In this document: in pieces, positions 1 through 6,647 of the stretch
Numbering within the stretch: position 1 is the first letter of the stretch
Layout of the letters: the number at the start of each line of letters is the position of its first letter
DNA from: an uncultured Treponema sp.
Lineage (GTDB): Bacteria > Spirochaetota > Spirochaetia > Treponematales > Treponemataceae
Assembly (NCBI RefSeq): GCF_938029485.1
Contig: NZ_CALHGC010000034.1
Span: forward strand, 1 to 11,563
Length of the DNA stretch: 11,563 bases
Reading direction: 5' to 3'
Position numbers and translations under genes: made by a program
Notes under the pieces: model-generated
The model's input: the letters and a program-made list of their open reading frames with translations, nothing else
Told to the model about the DNA's origin: nothing
Databases searched by the model: none

Positions 1-25
1 TAATATACCCATTTTGTTTATTCAT
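1..25 (-). CDS. Start of a minus-strand gene, cut by the window edge
   Basis: Only eight codons are inside the window (reading MNKQNGYI), so no function can be assigned. That this is a genuine gene start is supported by its signals. An ATG at 25-23 is preceded by AGGAGA at 38-33, seven bases upstream. A near-consensus promoter lies at 81-52, placing the transcript start roughly 20 bases before the ATG. It lies downstream of the TPR gene on the same strand, but because it has its own promoter it need not depend on that gene. Confidence 0.7.
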
Positions 26-51
26 GTCAAGTTCTCCTGAATGATTTTTGT

Positions 52-81
52 ATTATATACTACAGTTAACAAAACCGTCAA
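52..81 (-). promoter_or_regulatory. Sigma-70-type promoter for the gene starting at 25
   Basis: On the minus strand TTGACG (81-76) is followed after 18 bases by TATAAT (57-52). This is five of six and six of six matches to the housekeeping consensus. Transcription would start near 45, leaving a short leader that carries the AGGAGA ribosome binding site. The promoter sits just after the TPR gene stop codon at 105-103, so the downstream gene has an independent start of transcription. Confidence 0.75.
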
Positions 82-102
82 CGTATTATCCGGCTATTTC
101 TC

Positions 103-2490
103 TTAAATCAATTTATTTTTTTGCGCTGCGGCATAGAGTTTTGAATTCCACACATTGCGGAAAATAAATTTATCCCGCACACTGTTTTCCGTCATCGTCT
201 CCGTACAGTTTTGCAGTGCTTTAAATGAACGGCTTAAATATCCGTTTGCACTATCGGATGTATTTCCTTCTTTACGGAGAAGCGCATCGTAACAAAGATA
301 CGAGTATATGGAAGCGTACATATCATGATTTTTAAGCGCATCCCGTGCGGTATCTTCAAGCTGTTGAATATATGTTTGGGCAGAATCCTCCGACGCACTG
401 AACGCAAGCCGGAAACGGTAATAGCTATCCATCGCGGTATAAAACACCTGTACCGCCGGCTTACCGTAAAGATGTCCCCACACCAACTCTTCCGCAAGAG
501 CAAAACCGCTTTGATACGGCTCAACCGCGGCGGTAAATGTTTCGGACATAGCCTGTATCTGCTCACGCCCGTCACGAAGAATAGGAGCCAATAAAAATGC
601 TTCAATTAAAAACAAATGGGCGTCGGGTGATTTATCGAGGTTTGCAATAAGTATCGGCTGCGCCTTACCTGCTTGACCCTTTTGGGATAATGCCCTTGCA
701 TACCAAATTTTGCAAAGAGGTACCCACTCCTGAAAGTGAGCCGAAGCTGCATTTTCCGCCTCTTGAAATAAAAGTTCCGCTTTGCTGTAATCCCCTAATT
801 GCAATGCAGTTCTCCCTTGCATGAACAGACACGGTATCTTTTTCGGCTGTTCAAAATAACCTTCCGCTGTCTGTAATAAGCTGTCTAAACAATTTGAGGC
901 GGCACGTAAATTATTCTGCAAAAAATAACTGATGCTCAGGTTGAGCAATGCTTCGCAGATAAAACTACTGTCTTTAAGGGATTCGGCAATATCAAATGCA
1001 TATTGAAAATATGTTACGGCATCTTCTATTTTATTTTGCGATAGGTACAAAAAAGCAACGCAAGAAAGTGCCCTGTATTCACCTGCGGGGAACGCATACG
1101 TTTGAACAGAGCTAACCGCTTTTTTGACCGCATAAACCGCTTCATTAATATTTTTTTGTTTACTGATTTTTAATGCTTTTTGATAACTTTCAAGAGCAGA
1201 GAAGAAAACCGTAGATTTAAAGGGACTGATATCAATCTGAGGAATTTCCTTATCCGAGTATTTGTGGAAAAAATGATGCAGCATAAATTGATCTTCCGGA
1301 ACAAATTGGAGCGTATCAAAAACTTCTTTCAGGTTTTCATCAGGGCAAAGCATTCCTTTTTTGTATTTATCCCATAAGAAATCCGCTATAAAGAGTTTTA
1401 TCTTATCTTTTTCGCTTCCAAGCCGTTGCTCTAATCGATCGATCGCATATACACTTGCCGAATACATATCGTTTTTTACCTCGGTAATACCGGCTGCATA
1501 CATCCATTCATATAAACTTGTGATAAACGAGGCGCTTTTATGCAGCGAAAGAAAAAAGTCTTGCATTTCATCTTCAAATATAAACAAGGACGCGTATACC
1601 GTAAGGTATGCAAGTTGTAAAAAATCAACCGACAATTCGCCAAGGTTCACCGATTTTTCCGGCATAAACTCGATATGAGCGGTAATAGGAAGTATCTTAC
1701 ACAACCGTTCCGCATCCTCGGTTTTCTTTCCGGTATGTACAATTATCAATTCGCCGGCATCATAGCTTGTTGTAAATACACGAAAGTAGAATTTTGTATA
1801 TAACAAGAACGCATCGATAAAATAATCGGGATAGCCGGAGCAAAACCGATTCCGACGGAAATAATACTGCACTTGTTTTACTTCGTCGTATTGTGTTTTT
1901 TCGTCTTTTGAAAGTCCCGCCGCTATTACTTGGTCGGTCAGCGGATGTAACAACATAAAATGATACAGTGCATGTATCCACGTAACGGCATCGGACAGAT
2001 AGATGCAGTAAGAGGGCTTTTTCGTTTGGGACGTAACCGTTTTCGGTATAAGAAAACCGGCGCAATAATAGAGCTTGATGGCGGCTGCATATTCAAAACG
2101 GATATAGGAGTGCAAAAGTTGTTCCGCTTGCGGAGAGGCAAAAAAACTACGGCTCGGTACCGGCAGCATTTTATACGCGGTAAAATGATCCGTAATAAAA
2201 TCTTCCGAGTCGGTATCTTCGCAGCAGTCAATAATGATCCGATAGTCTACCAGCCGTCTTTTATATACGCGCAGCAAATCGGCTAAGTTTTGTAAAAACA
2301 AATAAGCGGAAAACATCGGAGCGATTTCATTACTGCTGAAGCAATAAATTGAAGCGCACGAAATTTTAAATGAAGACGCTCCGTTTGCTTCGGATGACTC
2401 CGTTACGGCATCGAATAATTTTTGTATTTCAAACGGAGCAATTCGCAAGAGCTGCCGTTCATAAGGAATTTCAAAATAGATACAGAGCAT
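103..2490 (-). CDS. Large TPR-repeat protein of unknown function
   Basis: This 795-residue protein is not one I recognise by name. The C-terminal half carries tetratricopeptide-type helical hairpins. Clear ones are near residues 473-505 (Leu-Ser-Gln-Asn-Lys turn, then Ala-Val-Thr-Tyr-Phe), 512-545, 553-583 (ALQLGDYSKAELLFQEAENA) and 592-620, with a degenerate one near 432-466. These usually form a protein-binding superhelix. Residues 1-420 are rich in aromatic residues and Leu but show no recognisable catalytic motif. No signal peptide or obvious membrane segment is present, so it is probably cytoplasmic. The ATG at 2490 follows CGAGG seven bases upstream, a usable binding site. No hairpin terminator is seen after the TAA at 103. 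Possible roles are scaffold or sensor; this is inference. Confidence 0.85.
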   Translation of the reverse strand: MLCIYFEIPYERQLLRIAPFEIQKLFDAVTESSEANGASSFKISCASIYCFSSNEIAPMFSAYLFLQNLADLLRVYKRRLVDYRIIIDCCEDTDSEDFITDHFTAYKMLPVPSRSFFASPQAEQLLHSYIRFEYAAAIKLYYCAGFLIPKTVTSQTKKPSYCIYLSDAVTWIHALYHFMLLHPLTDQVIAAGLSKDEKTQYDEVKQVQYYFRRNRFCSGYPDYFIDAFLLYTKFYFRVFTTSYDAGELIIVHTGKKTEDAERLCKILPITAHIEFMPEKSVNLGELSVDFLQLAYLTVYASLFIFEDEMQDFFLSLHKSASFITSLYEWMYAAGITEVKNDMYSASVYAIDRLEQRLGSEKDKIKLFIADFLWDKYKKGMLCPDENLKEVFDTLQFVPEDQFMLHHFFHKYSDKEIPQIDISPFKSTVFFSALESYQKALKISKQKNINEAVYAVKKAVSSVQTYAFPAGEYRALSCVAFLYLSQNKIEDAVTYFQYAFDIAESLKDSSFICEALLNLSISYFLQNNLRAASNCLDSLLQTAEGYFEQPKKIPCLFMQGRTALQLGDYSKAELLFQEAENAASAHFQEWVPLCKIWYARALSQKGQAGKAQPILIANLDKSPDAHLFLIEAFLLAPILRDGREQIQAMSETFTAAVEPYQSGFALAEELVWGHLYGKPAVQVFYTAMDSYYRFRLAFSASEDSAQTYIQQLEDTARDALKNHDMYASIYSYLCYDALLRKEGNTSDSANGYLSRSFKALQNCTETMTENSVRDKFIFRNVWNSKLYAAAQKNKLI

Positions 2491-2556
2491 AACAACCTCG
2501 TTTCCACACTATATATCGGTTTTTTTTCAAAAAACTCATTAAATTTCAAGCCATTT

Positions 2557-2587
2557 TTGAATGAATGCTCTATATAGTAAGTACAAT
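2557..2587 (+). promoter_or_regulatory. Probable ssb promoter
   Basis: TTGAAT (2557-2562) and TACAAT (2582-2587) are separated by 19 bases, two longer than optimal. The -10 matches five of six consensus bases. A start near 2594 would give a leader of about 55 bases containing the GC-rich palindrome and the AGGAGG site. The long spacer makes this a moderate-confidence call. Confidence 0.4.
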
Positions 2588-2637
2588 ATTAAAAGAGACC
2601 GGCGCCGCGGCGAGCGGGAATTCGGTACTCTGATTTT

Positions 2638-2643
2638 AGGAGG
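2638..2643 (+). promoter_or_regulatory. Strong Shine-Dalgarno site of ssb
   Basis: A complete AGGAGG lies six bases before the ATG at 2650. It fixes the ssb start and implies efficient translation. Several other genes in this window have weak or no such site. Confidence 0.8.
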
Positions 2644-2649
2644 CAGGTT

Positions 2650-3060
2650 ATGCACAATTTGAATTCGTTGATTATTGAGGGAAATGTGGTTCGCGATCCC
2701 GTGGTAAAGGCAACGCCTAAAGGCACCCCGCTCTGTATGTTCTCTATTGCTTCAAACCGTTTTTTTAAGCAGGAAGATCAAACGACACAGGAAACTTCGT
2801 TTTTTGATGTGGAAACATGGGCACGTTTAGCGGAACTCTGCGGAGAAAATTGCACAAAAGGCCGCGGCGTACGAGTTGTCGGACGTTTAAAGCAAGACCG
2901 CTGGGTAGGTACCGACGGCAAACACTACAGCAAGATTAAAGTAGTAGCCGAACATATCGAGTTTAAGCCTCAGTTCAAAAATGGGAAACAACATACCGAT
3001 GCGTTAGACGATATGCATAAAGAACCCATAACGGAAAAAGAGGCTGTCCCTGCTTTCTAA
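2650..3060 (+). CDS. ssb: Single-stranded DNA-binding protein
   Basis: This 136-residue protein binds single-stranded DNA during replication, recombination and repair, normally as a tetramer. The OB-fold occupies about residues 4-108: LNSLIIEGNVVRDPVVK starts strand 1, SIASNRFF is the second conserved block, FFDVETWARLAELC follows, and GVRVVGRLKQDRW leads to the closing strands; Trp57 and Trp85 are likely stacking residues. The tail is short (about 28 residues) and acidic, but ends AVPAF rather than the usual acidic-Pro-Phe tip. It is not next to rpsF or rpsR, the common location of the main bacterial ssb, so it may be a second copy in this genome; that is inference. The start is fixed by AGGAGG six bases upstream of the ATG. 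Confidence 0.93.
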   Translation: MHNLNSLIIEGNVVRDPVVKATPKGTPLCMFSIASNRFFKQEDQTTQETSFFDVETWARLAELCGENCTKGRGVRVVGRLKQDRWVGTDGKHYSKIKVVAEHIEFKPQFKNGKQHTDALDDMHKEPITEKEAVPAF

Positions 3061-3097
3061 AAAAATGCCGGTGTTTCCGAGCATGAAAACACCGGCA
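3059..3097 (-). terminator. Intrinsic terminator of the lepB-hemW-malic enzyme operon
   Basis: An 11-base-pair perfect stem (3066-3076 with 3087-3097, arm TGCCGGTGTTT) encloses a ten-base loop. Read on the minus strand it is followed directly by seven T residues (3065-3059), the classic intrinsic terminator layout. It lies about 20 bases after the malic enzyme stop. The T tract is on the minus-strand exit side, and it overlaps the ssb stop codon. The plus-strand exit has no T run, so it should terminate ssb less well, if at all. Confidence 0.88.
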
Positions 3098-3115
3098 GCC
3101 GGTACGGGGAAGATA

Positions 3116-4615
3116 TTATTTGGTACGCTGATTTTTGATTTGTTCGATCGCGTAATCCATGGCTTGATTAAAAAAGTCTTGCGGCGGTTCTTTGATAAAT
3201 CCGCTATCCATAAGCTGCTGGGTCAGCGCTCTGCTTTCGGCAATTTCGGCCTTAGCCCGTTTAAATGCTTCCTCCCATGTAATGGTGATACGGGCAAGGC
3301 CTTCTTTTATTGCCTGCATTGCGACATCGGCCGCTTCGACGGCAAAGACATCCTCATCATCCATCTTTACCACAATGTTTTCGGGAGCAATTCCTTTTTT
3401 CTCCGAATAGTCGGCAATGGAATGCGCACAGCGGATAGCCATACCGTCGGAAATTTTCCGTGCACGAACAAGCAGCGCTCCTTTCAAGATGCCGGGGAAG
3501 CAAACGGAGTTATTGATCTGGTTCGGAAAGTCTCCGCGTCCGGTACCGGTGATAAAGGCGCCGGCGGCTTTGGCATCATGCGGCCAAATTTCCGGGACGG
3601 GATTCGCACAGGTAAACACGATGGGTTTGTCGCCCATAGATGCAATTTGCTCTTTGGTTACCGTGTTGGGTCCCGGCTTAGACAGGGCGATTAGGACATC
3701 GGCGCCTTTCAGCGCTTCGTTAAAGTCATTGATTCGCTTGGGGTTTGTCGCTTGGCACAGCTCCCACTTACGGTAATAGCGTGCGTCGGCTTTAATGTCC
3801 TCGCGGCCTGCATGGAGCGCGCCTTGAGAGTCGCAAACAATCATCTTCGCGGGATCTCCGCCATCCTGCAGGATGAGGCGTGCAATCGTCGTGTTGGAAG
3901 CGCCGGCGCCGAGCAGCACGATGCGGCAATCTCCGATTTTTTTACCCGCCAGTTTCAGCGCATTGAGTAAACCGGCAAGCGTAATACAGGCCGTCCCTTG
4001 GGCATCATCGTGCCAAACGGGAATATCGCATTCTTCCCGCAGCGTATCCAGAACTTTAAAGCAGTCCGGCTGCTGAATATCTTCCAGATTAACTGCGCCG
4101 ACGCTTGGTTCCAGCATCTTCACAAAGTCGATAATCTTATCGGGGCAATGTTTACCGGCAGGGAAGTTGTATTTCTTTTCTTCATTTGGTTTAACGTAAG
4201 AATCGATGCAGATGGGATAGGCGTCCACGCCGCCTAAATACTTCATCAACATACATTTACCTTCCATAACGCCGAGGCCGCCGGAAGGAGAACAATCTCC
4301 GTCCCCCAGTACGCGGGTGGAATCGCTGACAACGGCTACGAGGTTTCCTCGGTTGGAAAGCATAAAGGAGCTGTCGTGATTATCGCGGATGCCGGTAGAA
4401 ACGGCGGATACGCCCGGCGTGTACCAGACGTTAAACCAATTAAATCCGTAAATCCCGCATTTGGGAACGGTTTGCAGCTTGCCGCCGTAAAACTCGTGCG
4501 TTAAAAGCGAAAGCTTTTTTAAAAAAAGCGTTTTTGCCGCCGCTTTTTCATTTTCCGTAAAATCGGAAGGGAAGTGTTCCGTAATAGACTGTAAATCTTT
4601 ATTGATAGTTTTCAT
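3116..4615 (-). CDS. Malic enzyme (malate dehydrogenase, decarboxylating)
   Basis: This enzyme oxidatively decarboxylates malate to pyruvate and CO2 with NAD(P), in the cytoplasm. The 499-residue protein has the N-terminal catalytic domain with YTPGVS (Tyr65), GNLVAVVSD (91-98), MEGKCMLMK (Lys125 as the likely catalytic Lys) and NLEDI with Glu178 as a metal ligand. It then has WHDDAQGTA (201-209) and the NAD-binding domain with LGAGASN (235-241), ANPVPEI (337-343) and TGRGDFPNQINN (358-369). An Asp after the second Rossmann strand (VCDS, Asp262) would favour NAD, but this is inference. Variant positions include HDDAQGTA where many family members have HDDQHGTA, and VLGDGDCSP where many have VLGLGN. 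Residues past about 445 form an extra C-terminal helical extension. Its ATG overlaps the hemW stop (ATGA) and there is no clear Shine-Dalgarno site, so translation is probably coupled. Confidence 0.9.
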   Translation of the reverse strand: MKTINKDLQSITEHFPSDFTENEKAAAKTLFLKKLSLLTHEFYGGKLQTVPKCGIYGFNWFNVWYTPGVSAVSTGIRDNHDSSFMLSNRGNLVAVVSDSTRVLGDGDCSPSGGLGVMEGKCMLMKYLGGVDAYPICIDSYVKPNEEKKYNFPAGKHCPDKIIDFVKMLEPSVGAVNLEDIQQPDCFKVLDTLREECDIPVWHDDAQGTACITLAGLLNALKLAGKKIGDCRIVLLGAGASNTTIARLILQDGGDPAKMIVCDSQGALHAGREDIKADARYYRKWELCQATNPKRINDFNEALKGADVLIALSKPGPNTVTKEQIASMGDKPIVFTCANPVPEIWPHDAKAAGAFITGTGRGDFPNQINNSVCFPGILKGALLVRARKISDGMAIRCAHSIADYSEKKGIAPENIVVKMDDEDVFAVEAADVAMQAIKEGLARITITWEEAFKRAKAEIAESRALTQQLMDSGFIKEPPQDFFNQAMDYAIEQIKNQRTK

Positions 4616-5802
4616 TCTATAAGTGTATCACGCTTATACTCACTCCGCAAGGTATCCAGCTCCAACAGAGCATCGACTAAAAAGCGGTTGAGGAACATGA
4701 GGCCTTCTTCCGTAAGATATACGCAGTTAGGTTCGATGCGGCACTGCCCGTGTTTTTCCCAGCGGCTGATCGTTTCTCCGATAAAGGCGGTAATATCCGC
4801 ACCGAATCTCCGGACAAAGGCCGCACGGTTAATCCCTTCTGCAAGCCGAAAGCCCATCAGTAAAACTTCTTCCAAAAAGGTATTCCGGCCGATATGTTCG
4901 CACGGATATACCAAAGCGCGGCCGGCTGCGGTCATCCATTTGCCGATACCTTTTATCCCTTCAAACCGTTCCGCTGCGATAAAGCGTCCATTGCAATCTT
5001 CATCTATCAAAGTGCCGCACGCAGCAGGGCCGATTCCGGCATACGGTTCCATATTCCAATAGATTTGGTTGTGAACGGAACGGTACTTATCCCGATACGA
5101 AAAATTCGACACTTCATACCGGACGTATCCGTTTGCAGCTAAGAGCGCGGCGTTCTCCCGTAAAAGCCCGGAAATAAAATCTTCGCGGGTGTCGGGAAGC
5201 GACTCTTCGCTGCAAAGTCCGTAGAGGGAGAGATGTTCGATTCGATAGTCTATCAGCCGCCGGATATCGTCGGCAAGACTTTCCGCGCTCTGGCCTGTCA
5301 ATCCTGCAATTAAATCGCAGGAAAGCCCCCCCTGCCATCGGCGTTTTATCGTCTCCAAAGCTGCTATCGTTTTTTCCCTTGAACCGCGCCGCCCGTTTAC
5401 GGCCAGTACATCGTTATCAAAGGTTTGTACGCCGATGGAAAGCCTGCTAATTCCACCTCCGCTGCAGGCTGCAAGCCATTCTTCGTGAATATCTTCGGGA
5501 TTTGCCTCTATTGTAAATTCTTCAATCGGCAGTGTCTGTCCTTCACGGATACCGGTTGCGAGGGTGCGGATATCATCGGGGTGCAGCAGCGAAGGCGTTC
5601 CTCCGCCGATATAGACGGTTTTCCATGCTTCAACCGCATAGCGTTCTTTAAAATAATGAACATCCTGCAGCAACCGTTCGATAAAGCGAGGATTAGGATG
5701 ATACGGGCGAAAGTCTGCCTTTTGTGTTATCGAGTAAAAATCACAATAGCGGCATTTTTGTGTACAAAAAGGAATATGAATGTAAAGACCGGACGGTTTC
5801 AC
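4612..5802 (-). CDS. hemW: Radical SAM heme chaperone-type protein HemW
   Basis: This 396-residue protein belongs to the HemN-like radical SAM group, often annotated as oxygen-independent coproporphyrinogen oxidase but best matched to HemW, a heme-binding chaperone in characterised bacteria. The N terminus carries the cluster motif CTQKCRYC (Cys13, Cys17, Cys20), then YIGGGTPS (64-71), the ANPE block (100-103), LSIGVQTFD (121-129) and HNQIYW (244-249), the HNxxYW signature that I associate with HemW. The C-terminal domain has EEVLLMGFRL and LTEEGLMFLN. The start is a GTG: the lepB-like stop TAA is in the same frame just three codons upstream, so no earlier start exists, and the N terminus matches the family. 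No clear Shine-Dalgarno site is seen, so coupling to the upstream gene is likely. Confidence 0.9.
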   Translation of the reverse strand: MKPSGLYIHIPFCTQKCRYCDFYSITQKADFRPYHPNPRFIERLLQDVHYFKERYAVEAWKTVYIGGGTPSLLHPDDIRTLATGIREGQTLPIEEFTIEANPEDIHEEWLAACSGGGISRLSIGVQTFDNDVLAVNGRRGSREKTIAALETIKRRWQGGLSCDLIAGLTGQSAESLADDIRRLIDYRIEHLSLYGLCSEESLPDTREDFISGLLRENAALLAANGYVRYEVSNFSYRDKYRSVHNQIYWNMEPYAGIGPAACGTLIDEDCNGRFIAAERFEGIKGIGKWMTAAGRALVYPCEHIGRNTFLEEVLLMGFRLAEGINRAAFVRRFGADITAFIGETISRWEKHGQCRIEPNCVYLTEEGLMFLNRFLVDALLELDTLRSEYKRDTLIE

Positions 5803-5811
5803 TGTTTCAGC

Positions 5812-6525
5812 TTAAAAAACCGAAATATGAGAAAACGGCCAATACCGCATCAATATGCGCCCCTTGATTTGTGTTGCCGCCTGCAACGGCCCCCAGAGGC
5901 GGGAATCGCTTGAGGCAATCCGGTTGTCGCACAGCACAAAGTATTCCCCCTCCTTGAGCGCCGTTTCGGGATAAGAGCCGGAGAACGGCAGTGAGGTATC
6001 CCAATTTTCCGGAAGGTTTTCGATTTTAACGTTATAGTCGTTGTCGGTCACTTCAAACTCGGTTAAAAAATGTCCGCCGTCTTTTGTTTTAATATGCAGC
6101 ACAAACGCTTCCATATATACCGTATCACCGGGAATGCCGACAACGCGCCGGACAAAAGGCTTTGCTTGCGCCGGTTGATTGGCGGCAAACGGATTAATCA
6201 GCTGGAAAGTAACGAATGCAATGATTTTTTGCACTGTTTTTTTTAAGAAATTTTGATGCGGTCTTGTAATCGGTTCCACCATTACGAGTGTACCACGCTC
6301 AATATCTTTTTGACTGGAATAAAAAGGTGCGGTGATAATCATGTCGCCGGAGAAAATAGACGGCTGCATCGTATCCGCTTGAATGCGGTACGTCGTGATA
6401 ATATATGAGCTTATAAGCTGGTATAAAATAAAAATTAAGAAAATAATAAAAGCGGTGCGGAGAATTTTAAACCGCTTTTCCCGCCGTTCCGTATATGAAG
6501 TAAATTTGTACCGTTGAAAAAACAT
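5812..6525 (-). CDS. lepB: Signal peptidase I family protein with altered catalytic dyad
   Basis: Signal peptidase I removes signal peptides at the outer face of the inner membrane with a Ser-Lys dyad. The 237-residue protein has one N-terminal membrane anchor (about 21-45) and all conserved boxes in order: IQADTMQPSIFSGD (48-61), RGTLVMVEP (77-85), FVRRVVGIPGD (124-134) and YFVLCDNRIASSDSRLWG (195-212). However, the nucleophile position is Thr52 (codon 6372-6370), the general-base position is Arg126 (6150-6148), and the Gly of GDNR is Cys199. About 40 residues, partly hydrophobic (95-112), are inserted before the FVRRV box. The reading frame is intact and the other box residues are conserved, which suggests a functional but divergent or non-catalytic paralogue rather than decay. 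ATG at 6525 has ATAGG upstream. First gene of the minus-strand operon. Confidence 0.85.
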   Translation of the reverse strand: MFFQRYKFTSYTERREKRFKILRTAFIIFLIFILYQLISSYIITTYRIQADTMQPSIFSGDMIITAPFYSSQKDIERGTLVMVEPITRPHQNFLKKTVQKIIAFVTFQLINPFAANQPAQAKPFVRRVVGIPGDTVYMEAFVLHIKTKDGGHFLTEFEVTDNDYNVKIENLPENWDTSLPFSGSYPETALKEGEYFVLCDNRIASSDSRLWGPLQAATQIKGRILMRYWPFSHISVF

Positions 6526-6590
6526 AAAAAACCTATTTTACCGGTGATGCCGCATATTTGAAGAATGATATCGGAATACCTTTTGTAAAT

Positions 6591-6619
6591 ACAGTACCAT
6601 TTTGTCTCTACGTTGACAA
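6591..6619 (-). promoter_or_regulatory. Possible promoter of the lepB-hemW-malic enzyme operon
   Basis: Minus strand: TTGTCA (6619-6614), 17 bases, then TACTGT (6596-6591) preceded by TGG, an extended -10 arrangement. The -10 has only the three most conserved bases. Transcription would begin near 6584, about 60 bases before the lepB ATG. The -35 hexamer overlaps the smpB -35 on the other strand. Confidence 0.35.
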
Positions 6620-6640
6620 GTATTTTCAGATGAATATAAT
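6613..6640 (+). promoter_or_regulatory. Consensus sigma-70 promoter of the smpB operon
   Basis: TTGACA (6613-6618) and TATAAT (6635-6640) are both perfect consensus hexamers, 16 bases apart. The expected transcription start is 6646-6648, which coincides with the ATG at 6648 chosen for smpB. No Shine-Dalgarno sequence is present before any of the candidate ATGs at 6630, 6639 or 6648, which fits a leaderless transcript. Confidence 0.8.
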
Positions 6641-6647
6641 GAATTTG

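Larger units (their letters stand above)
2491..2649. other. Divergent intergenic region between TPR gene and ssb
   Basis: This 159-base spacer separates two genes transcribed away from each other. It holds a T8 tract (2520-2527) followed closely by an A6 tract, a TATATA at 2515-2510 that could be a -10 for the TPR gene but has no good -35, the likely ssb promoter (2557-2587), and an abrupt GC-rich patch with a perfect ten-base palindrome at 2603-2612. Confidence 0.6.

Noticed and set aside
2508..2530. Promoter for the TPR gene using TATATA or TATAGT near 2515-2508
   Set aside because: No acceptable -35 lies at 16-18 bases; TTGAAA at 2530-2525 is only nine bases away and the one at 2549-2544 is 28 bases away. 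A promoter may exist but cannot be placed.
2520..2536. T8 tract and adjacent A6 tract as a phase-variation switch or terminator
   Set aside because: Eight bases is short for a contingency tract, it is not within a coding frame, and T8-C-A6 does not form a GC stem. Possible but unsupported.
3065..3694. Plus-strand open frame of 209 codons opposite the malic enzyme gene
   Set aside because: It is antisense to a clearly conserved enzyme, has no family pattern, and begins inside the terminator hairpin. It is a by-product of codon composition.
5425..5913. Plus-strand open frame of 162 codons across hemW and the end of the lepB-like gene
   Set aside because: It spans two real genes on the opposite strand, with no initiation signals and no recognisable protein pattern.
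6558..6647. Longer smpB start at 6558, adding 30 residues
   Set aside because: The extension overlaps a perfect promoter, lacks a Shine-Dalgarno, and precedes the usual SmpB N terminus.
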